5,723 bases of DNA, taken from an uncultured Clostridia bacterium. GTDB taxonomy: Bacteria; Bacillota; Clostridia; Oscillospirales; Ruminococcaceae. The stretch lies in NCBI GenBank assembly GCA_947302065.1, contig CAMYUO010000145.1, forward strand, positions 1 through 5,723, given 5' to 3'. Shown piece by piece: positions 1-3,485 of this stretch. How positions within the stretch are numbered: position 1 is the first letter of the stretch; each line of letters opens with the position of its first letter. Both the position numbers and the translations under genes were made by a program. The notes under the pieces are model-generated. The model did not search any database and was not told the origin of the DNA. It saw nothing but the letters and a program-made list of their open reading frames with translations.

Positions 1-1
1 G
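1..1 (-). other. rnj truncated by the window edge
   Basis: The rnj reading frame is still open at position 1, and the frame ends exactly on a codon boundary. There is no stop codon or frameshift, so the gene is cut by the window and is not broken. Confidence 0.95.
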
Positions 2-987
2 ATGCCTATGCTGATAACGTTGACCATGCTTCGTCCCGAAACAGCGACCTTACGCCCCGTGCGGACCGCATTGTTGATTATCTGCTGGACTCTGTGTATA
101 TTTGATGCAAAGGTAGCGATGATTATTCGCCTACCCTCAGCCTGAACAAAAAGCTTTTCAAAACTCTCGCCGACCTTGCGCTCACTCATCGTAAAGCCCG
201 GTCTGTCGGCGTTCGTGGAATCAGACATAAGCGCAAGCACGCCTCTGTTGCCAAGCTCTGCAAACCTCTGAAGGTCAATGATACCGCCCTCGATAGGAGT
301 GTAATCGACCTTAAAGTCGCCTGTATGGATAAGCACACCGGCCGGTGTGTGGATAGCCATGCCTACTGCATCGGGAATGGAGTGGTTGACTCTTATGAAT
401 TCAACTGCCATACAGCCAAGCTTGACCGTCTGTCTCGGTGTAACTACGTTGAGTTTTGCGCCTGCAAGGATACCATGCTCTTCAAGCTTGCCCTCAACAA
501 GACCGAGAGTCAGCCTTGTTCCGTAAACAGGAACGTTGAATTTCTTGAGGAAATACGGCAGACCGCCTATGTGATCCTCATGTCCGTGTGTGAGAACAAC
601 GCCTCTGAGCTTATCAATATTCTTTTCAACATACGAATAATCGGGCAGAACAATGTCTACACCAAACAGCTCGCTGTCAGGAAATGCCATACCACAGTCG
701 ATGATAAGCATATCGTTAGCACATTCTATAGCGGTGCAGTTCTTTCCGATCTCGTTAAGTCCTCCCAGAGGGATTATCTTGACAGGTGTCTTTCTTGACG
801 GCTCTTTAGGCTGTCTTGGTGCATTTGCCTGCCTTATTGCAGTTCTCTGACCTCTGCCCTGCGCCTTTGCACCGACGCTGCGAGCCGACCTCTTTCCGTT
901 CTCTGAATTCTGCTTCGATTCAGCCTGCGGCTCGCTTTTCCTTCTTCTGTAAACAGTTCTTCCTGTTCTTTCGTTATTATTACCCAT
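1..987 (-). CDS. rnj: Ribonuclease J, N-terminal part (3' end outside window)
   Basis: RNase J is a metallo-beta-lactamase/beta-CASP ribonuclease of the cytoplasm, with 5'-to-3' exonuclease and endonuclease activity in mRNA turnover and rRNA maturation. I translated the 329 visible residues by hand. They follow Bacillus RNase J1 closely: PLGGLNEIGKN at 73-83, the metal-binding THGHEDH at 133-139 (ligands H134, H136, D138, H139), NHSIPD at 201-206 with H202, HTGDF at 221-225 with D224, SDSTNADRPGFTMSE at 255-269, and the start of the beta-CASP domain, FASNIHR, at 293-299. Residues 1-65 are a basic, low-complexity extension with 17 Arg/Lys that B. subtilis RNase J1 lacks. Family members are about 555 residues, so the rest of beta-CASP and the C-terminal domain lie past the edge. 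ATG at 987 is the first start in frame after an in-frame stop at 1009-1011. It lacks a strong adjacent Shine-Dalgarno. Identity is very secure; the start is fairly secure. Confidence 0.95.
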   Translation of the reverse strand, partial: MGNNNERTGRTVYRRRKSEPQAESKQNSENGKRSARSVGAKAQGRGQRTAIRQANAPRQPKEPSRKTPVKIIPLGGLNEIGKNCTAIECANDMLIIDCGMAFPDSELFGVDIVLPDYSYVEKNIDKLRGVVLTHGHEDHIGGLPYFLKKFNVPVYGTRLTLGLVEGKLEEHGILAGAKLNVVTPRQTVKLGCMAVEFIRVNHSIPDAVGMAIHTPAGVLIHTGDFKVDYTPIEGGIIDLQRFAELGNRGVLALMSDSTNADRPGFTMSERKVGESFEKLFVQAEGRRIIIATFASNIHRVQQIINNAVRTGRKVAVSGRSMVNVISIGI

Positions 988-997
988 TTGATCACTA

Positions 998-1018
998 TCA
1001 GCCTTGTATTACGCTCAT
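998..1018 (-). CDS. Possible six-codon leader ORF (MSVIQG) upstream of rnj
   Basis: ATG at 1018-1016 is followed by five sense codons and TGA at 1000-998, which ends 10 nt before the rnj ATG at 987. The only strong Shine-Dalgarno of the leader, AAAGGAG at 1036-1042, lies upstream of this small ORF, with 17 nt between GGAG and the ATG, which is longer than usual. A TTG at 1022 is better spaced (13 nt) but opens a frame that overlaps rnj out of phase. If translated, the peptide would open the hairpin at 1000-1026 and could couple to rnj initiation. An ORF this short can arise by chance, so the call is tentative. Confidence 0.3.
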   Translation of the reverse strand: MSVIQG

Positions 1019-1026
1019 TCAAGGCT
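1000..1026 (-). promoter_or_regulatory. 7-bp hairpin between Shine-Dalgarno and rnj start
   Basis: AGCCTTG at 1026-1020 (minus strand) is the exact reverse complement of CAAGGCT at 1006-1000, with a 13-nt loop. The 3' arm contains AAGG, the only weak Shine-Dalgarno-like string near the rnj ATG (14 nt upstream of it), so folding would hide it. The loop holds the ATG of the possible leader ORF. No U-run follows, so a translational role fits better than termination. Confidence 0.5.
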
Positions 1027-1035
1027 TTTGATATA

Positions 1036-1042
1036 CTCCTTT
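1036..1042 (-). promoter_or_regulatory. Strong Shine-Dalgarno AAAGGAG, oddly far from rnj ATG
   Basis: AAAGGAG on the minus strand is a textbook ribosome binding site, but it lies 48 nt from the only in-frame rnj start at 987. It may serve the short leader ORF, or act on rnj when the intervening hairpin folds. With the hairpin folded the unpaired distance is about 21 nt, still long. Confidence 0.55.
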
Positions 1043-1098
1043 CAATTCTTTACATATAATGTCTGTTTTACGGCAGAAAAACTACACCTCAGCGCACA

Positions 1099-1110
1099 AC
1101 AGGCGCCTGT
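1099..1110. repeat. 12-bp perfect palindrome ACAGGCGCCTGT in rnj leader
   Basis: This is a perfect 12-bp palindrome, GC-rich within an AT-rich leader and about 60 bp downstream of the predicted rnj transcription start. It could be a protein-binding site or a self-complementary RNA element. It overlaps an alternative bulged stem (1090-1109), so the two RNA structures would compete. Confidence 0.45.
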
Positions 1111-1174
1111 ATGATATAAAGGTAAGTCGAAGTGAGCTTTTCAGCTGTTTGAACGCACAAAATACCTAAAATAC

Positions 1175-1203
1175 ATTATACCAAAACACGCCGCCAATGT
1201 CAA
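1175..1203 (-). promoter_or_regulatory. Perfect consensus sigma-A promoter of rnj
   Basis: On the minus strand, TTGACA (1198-1203) and TATAAT (1175-1180) are separated by exactly 17 nt, and TGG just before the -10 makes an extended -10. Both hexamers match the housekeeping consensus fully. The predicted start is near 1168. The -35 box begins about 28 bp after the stop codon of the upstream pseudoenzyme gene, so rnj need not depend on that gene's transcript. Confidence 0.92.
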
Positions 1204-1231
1204 GTAATTTAAGATATCATCATCCGGATCG

Positions 1232-3334
1232 TCAATCTGAACTATCGTGATGGTTTTCAGCGTATTTGCGCAGCTTTTGCGTGATATCATCACAAAACGA
1301 ACTTGCAAACTCCATCTTTGTGCTCTCGGCAAATATCATAATATCACGGCTGTTTTTGCAAGGCCTTATATATGCGCTGGAATTCTCATCCTTGACCTCA
1401 AAGCCGTCAGAACCGACAGCCATAGCATTTTCAAGCGAAGATACGGCTTTTGCATCGACCGAAATATATCGTTGTGTGCAGCAGACAGGCTCGATCTCAT
1501 CGAGAGCTTGCTTAAAAGAAATCTGCTTTTCATCAAGGTATCTGCAGATCATCACACACAGCAGCAGCGCATCACGAACAAAAGCGTCCTTGTGCTTACA
1601 GGCTATTTCTCTGGCAGCGGCGTCATTTTCATCAACACAAACCGTATTGTATCGTAACAATTTGCCCTGATAACGTTTCGCAAGCCTTTCAGCCGCAAAA
1701 GGCATGCAATGTGGCAGACTGACAGGCTTATTCTCGTCAATCATTATCCTGCATCCGAGCAAACAAAGGTTTTCCCAGCGAACGTTTCCGACAGTTTCGC
1801 TGTAAGCATTAACAGACATCAGGTCACTCGAAAGCTGGAAAACGACTCGTTCGCCTCGGCAATCGTTAGAATAATGAAAGAGCTCATCACACAGCTGCGC
1901 CGCAACAGGCTCGTTTGTCCTCATACTAACGCATAAGCCTTTCAGACTCTTTGGCAATTCAGACTTAAGAAAACGCAGATACGCTGCCTTTTCACCTGTA
2001 GCATCAATATGCTTGCCGAATTGCGATAGCGCAGCAAATCTGAATGACTTGCGTTCAAAGCACTCGCAAATATCCTGTTCTAACTTAGTCAGTAAAGGCA
2101 GTCCGCTTTTCTGAACGAGCCTGATATCACCATTTGCATCCACCCCGACAAATATCCCGACAACACTTTCAGTTCTTGTGACCGCATAAGAGAGCTGCAG
2201 CATAATGCACTCCCCTATGTCATACACGTTGACTCCTGCCGAAAACAATCCACAACAAACGGCATCAAGCAAAGGCTGCATTCTGTTATCTGACGACCTT
2301 CCGACGACTGCACTGTCACCAATACCAAGTGAACTGCCTACAGCTTTACCAAGGCGAACGAACTCAGAAACGTCAGCTGTTCCGTCAAACAAGCTGCAAA
2401 TGCCGTCATCATCGAAGTGCAGAGACTTTTTGCAGCGAGCAGTCGCATCAGGGTGATCGGCATCTACAACTGCATTTTCGCCAATGAAAGTATTAGAACG
2501 CACGCTTATGCCATCTGTTACAACTGCTGACGGCGAAAGCCTTACTCTGCTCATGAGAGCCGAATCCGGGCACAAATATGCTCCTTCAACAAAGCAATTC
2601 TTGCAAACCATCGCATTCTTGCCGATATACGAACCGTAAACAGCCGTGCCATCACCTATCCTTGCATTATCCGAAACAGCAGTGTGAGGTCCGATAACAG
2701 CACCTGCACCGATCGTTACGTTTCTACCGATATATACCGGTGGGATAAATGTTACCCCGTTGAAATTGCTGTCTGTCAGCTTAATTATGCCGCCACTTTT
2801 ATCAAGTATTTCAGCTTGACGACACAGGAAATCTTCAATGCTGCCAATTCTGCCAACAGTTTTTGAAACATCCTGCTTTTCTGATATCTTGTTTAAAAGA
2901 TCTACAAATACGTCGTTTGCATCTGTAAAGTCTTTGCGCTTTACGTCGGATTTGCGTAAAAGCGCTAAGGCAGGTGTGCCGTTTTGACAATCATAGTTGT
3001 CGTTTTTGACAAAACCAGTGATATCCGTATCAATGCAATCAAACGCATCACATACAAGATAGTCACTGTCAGCATCAAGTATAAAACTATCTTTGCCATT
3101 CAGATATTCAAGCTTGATCTTATCTTTATGCCTGTAACGTTCTACAGCTCGTTTTATCCCGCTTTCGTATTTTTCGCTCAAAACATATGCTTGTTCTATC
3201 CCTGCAGCGATCAGCTTATCTGTCAGCCTTTCAAGGACAGTCTTTCCGCACAGCTCCAACAGCACGGGTGCGGTATGTTTTGTTATTGCTTTGAGACCTG
3301 AAATATGATCTCTGCAAAGTATTATGCCGTTCAT
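1232..3334 (-). CDS. Fused nucleotidyltransferase / beta-helix / phosphohexomutase-like protein, probable pseudoenzyme
   Basis: This complete 700-residue protein has the domain order of bacterial mannose-1-phosphate guanylyltransferase/phosphomannomutase fusions. Residues 1 to about 170 are a nucleotidyltransferase fold (IILC at 4-7, LCGKTVLERL at 28-37). About 182-290 are left-handed beta-helix hexapeptide repeats (IPPVYIGRNVTIGAGAVIG, IGDGTAVYGSYIGKNAMV). About 305-690 resemble phosphohexomutases (LGKAVGSSLG at 328-337, VVGRSSDNRM at 343-352, LFSAGVNVYDIG at 363-374, RDALLL at 587-592). The key motifs are missing: the GGxGTRL loop and PKP lysine of the transferase, and the phosphoserine TASHNP loop, DGDxDR metal loop and GExSGH loop of the mutase. 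It probably catalyses neither reaction; a structural, sugar-sensing or partner-binding role is inference. It has 30 cysteines. I chose ATG 3334 because GGAGG (3342-3346) sits 7 nt upstream; a start at 3397 has no such site. No signal peptide or membrane segment is visible. Confidence 0.85.
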   Translation of the reverse strand: MNGIILCRDHISGLKAITKHTAPVLLELCGKTVLERLTDKLIAAGIEQAYVLSEKYESGIKRAVERYRHKDKIKLEYLNGKDSFILDADSDYLVCDAFDCIDTDITGFVKNDNYDCQNGTPALALLRKSDVKRKDFTDANDVFVDLLNKISEKQDVSKTVGRIGSIEDFLCRQAEILDKSGGIIKLTDSNFNGVTFIPPVYIGRNVTIGAGAVIGPHTAVSDNARIGDGTAVYGSYIGKNAMVCKNCFVEGAYLCPDSALMSRVRLSPSAVVTDGISVRSNTFIGENAVVDADHPDATARCKKSLHFDDDGICSLFDGTADVSEFVRLGKAVGSSLGIGDSAVVGRSSDNRMQPLLDAVCCGLFSAGVNVYDIGECIMLQLSYAVTRTESVVGIFVGVDANGDIRLVQKSGLPLLTKLEQDICECFERKSFRFAALSQFGKHIDATGEKAAYLRFLKSELPKSLKGLCVSMRTNEPVAAQLCDELFHYSNDCRGERVVFQLSSDLMSVNAYSETVGNVRWENLCLLGCRIMIDENKPVSLPHCMPFAAERLAKRYQGKLLRYNTVCVDENDAAAREIACKHKDAFVRDALLLCVMICRYLDEKQISFKQALDEIEPVCCTQRYISVDAKAVSSLENAMAVGSDGFEVKDENSSAYIRPCKNSRDIMIFAESTKMEFASSFCDDITQKLRKYAENHHDSSD

Positions 3335-3341
3335 TTTGTTG

Positions 3342-3346
3342 CCTCC
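3342..3346 (-). promoter_or_regulatory. Shine-Dalgarno that fixes the pseudoenzyme start
   Basis: GGAGG on the minus strand lies 7 nt before ATG 3334. The in-frame ATG at 3397 would add 21 residues with no resemblance to the family and has no ribosome binding site. The added segment also spans the probable promoter, so 3334 is preferred. Confidence 0.85.
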
Positions 3347-3347
3347 G

Positions 3348-3364
3348 ATACATATAATATGTAT
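3348..3364. promoter_or_regulatory. 17-bp inverted repeat, candidate operator
   Basis: ATACATAT (3348-3355) and ATATGTAT (3357-3364) are exact inverted repeats around one central base. The repeat lies directly upstream of the Shine-Dalgarno of the pseudoenzyme gene and covers its possible -10 boxes, which is where a repressor would block transcription. The arms are wholly A/T-rich, so chance is a real alternative. Confidence 0.4.
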
Positions 3365-3384
3365 ACAAGTATTGGCTTTTGCAA
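3354..3384 (-). promoter_or_regulatory. Possible promoter of the pseudoenzyme gene
   Basis: On the minus strand, TATTAT (3354-3359, five of six consensus bases) follows TTGCAA (3379-3384, four of six) with a 19-nt spacer, which is long. TATACA at 3360-3365 is another possible -10 but has no good -35. Either would give a very short leader of about 13-19 nt. This is clearly weaker than the promoters of the two neighbouring genes. Confidence 0.35.
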
Positions 3385-3423
3385 AGTATTTAATCATTCG
3401 CTGTTATTTTTTGTGTTTACCCC

Positions 3424-3452
3424 TTTTCAAATTGATTTTTTTATGGTATAAT
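3424..3452 (+). promoter_or_regulatory. Extended -10 promoter of pcrA
   Basis: A perfect TATAAT (3447-3452) is preceded by TGG, giving an extended -10. The -35 position at 17-nt spacing is TTTTCA (3424-3429), a four-of-six match. The predicted start is near 3459, leaving a leader of about 27 nt with the Shine-Dalgarno inside it. Confidence 0.75.
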
Positions 3453-3468
3453 GTCTGTAATATGCAGG

Positions 3469-3475
3469 AAAGGAG
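3469..3475 (+). promoter_or_regulatory. Shine-Dalgarno of pcrA
   Basis: AAAGGAG is followed by 10 nt and then ATG 3486. This sets the pcrA start and agrees with the usual length of sequence before the Q motif in PcrA proteins. Confidence 0.85.
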
Positions 3476-3485
3476 TTTGTCCGCT

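Larger units (their letters stand above)
988..1168 (-). promoter_or_regulatory. Long structured 5' leader of rnj
   Basis: Transcription from the promoter at 1175-1203 should begin near 1168, giving about 180 nt of leader. Possible helices, read on the minus strand, are: AGGTA (1163-1167) with TACCT (1120-1124), enclosing a small AGCT hairpin with a GAAA tetraloop (1135-1146); a 6-bp stem with one bulged G (1090-1109), overlapping the 12-bp palindrome ACAGGCGCCTGT (1099-1110); and a 7-bp hairpin just before the start (1000-1026). I see no run of U after any of them, so none looks like an intrinsic terminator. The match to no known riboswitch class is by eye only. Folding and function are inferences. 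Confidence 0.5.

Noticed and set aside
325..798. 157-codon plus-strand ORF with ATG start
   Set aside because: It lies wholly opposite the RNase J gene, whose minus-strand translation carries the conserved metal-binding motifs. The antisense product has no recognisable features.
834..1022. 62-codon minus-strand ORF from TTG 1022, spaced about 13 nt from the strong Shine-Dalgarno
   Set aside because: It overlaps the RNase J N-terminus out of frame and reads that basic low-complexity DNA in another phase. A frameshifted RNase J start was considered, but the ATG 987 frame is open and complete without one.
1204..1231. Terminator between the pseudoenzyme gene and rnj
   Set aside because: No GC-rich hairpin followed by a T-run is present in the 28 bp between the stop codon and the rnj -35 box.
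1247..3301. Several plus-strand ORFs of 60-136 codons opposite the pseudoenzyme gene
   Set aside because: They are antisense shadows of a 700-codon coding frame, with no ribosome binding sites or recognisable domains noted.
3335..3397. Upstream ATG 3397 as the start of the pseudoenzyme, adding 21 residues
   Set aside because: It has no Shine-Dalgarno, runs through the likely promoter and inverted repeat, and adds sequence before the natural beginning of the nucleotidyltransferase fold. ATG 3334 has GGAGG at ideal spacing.
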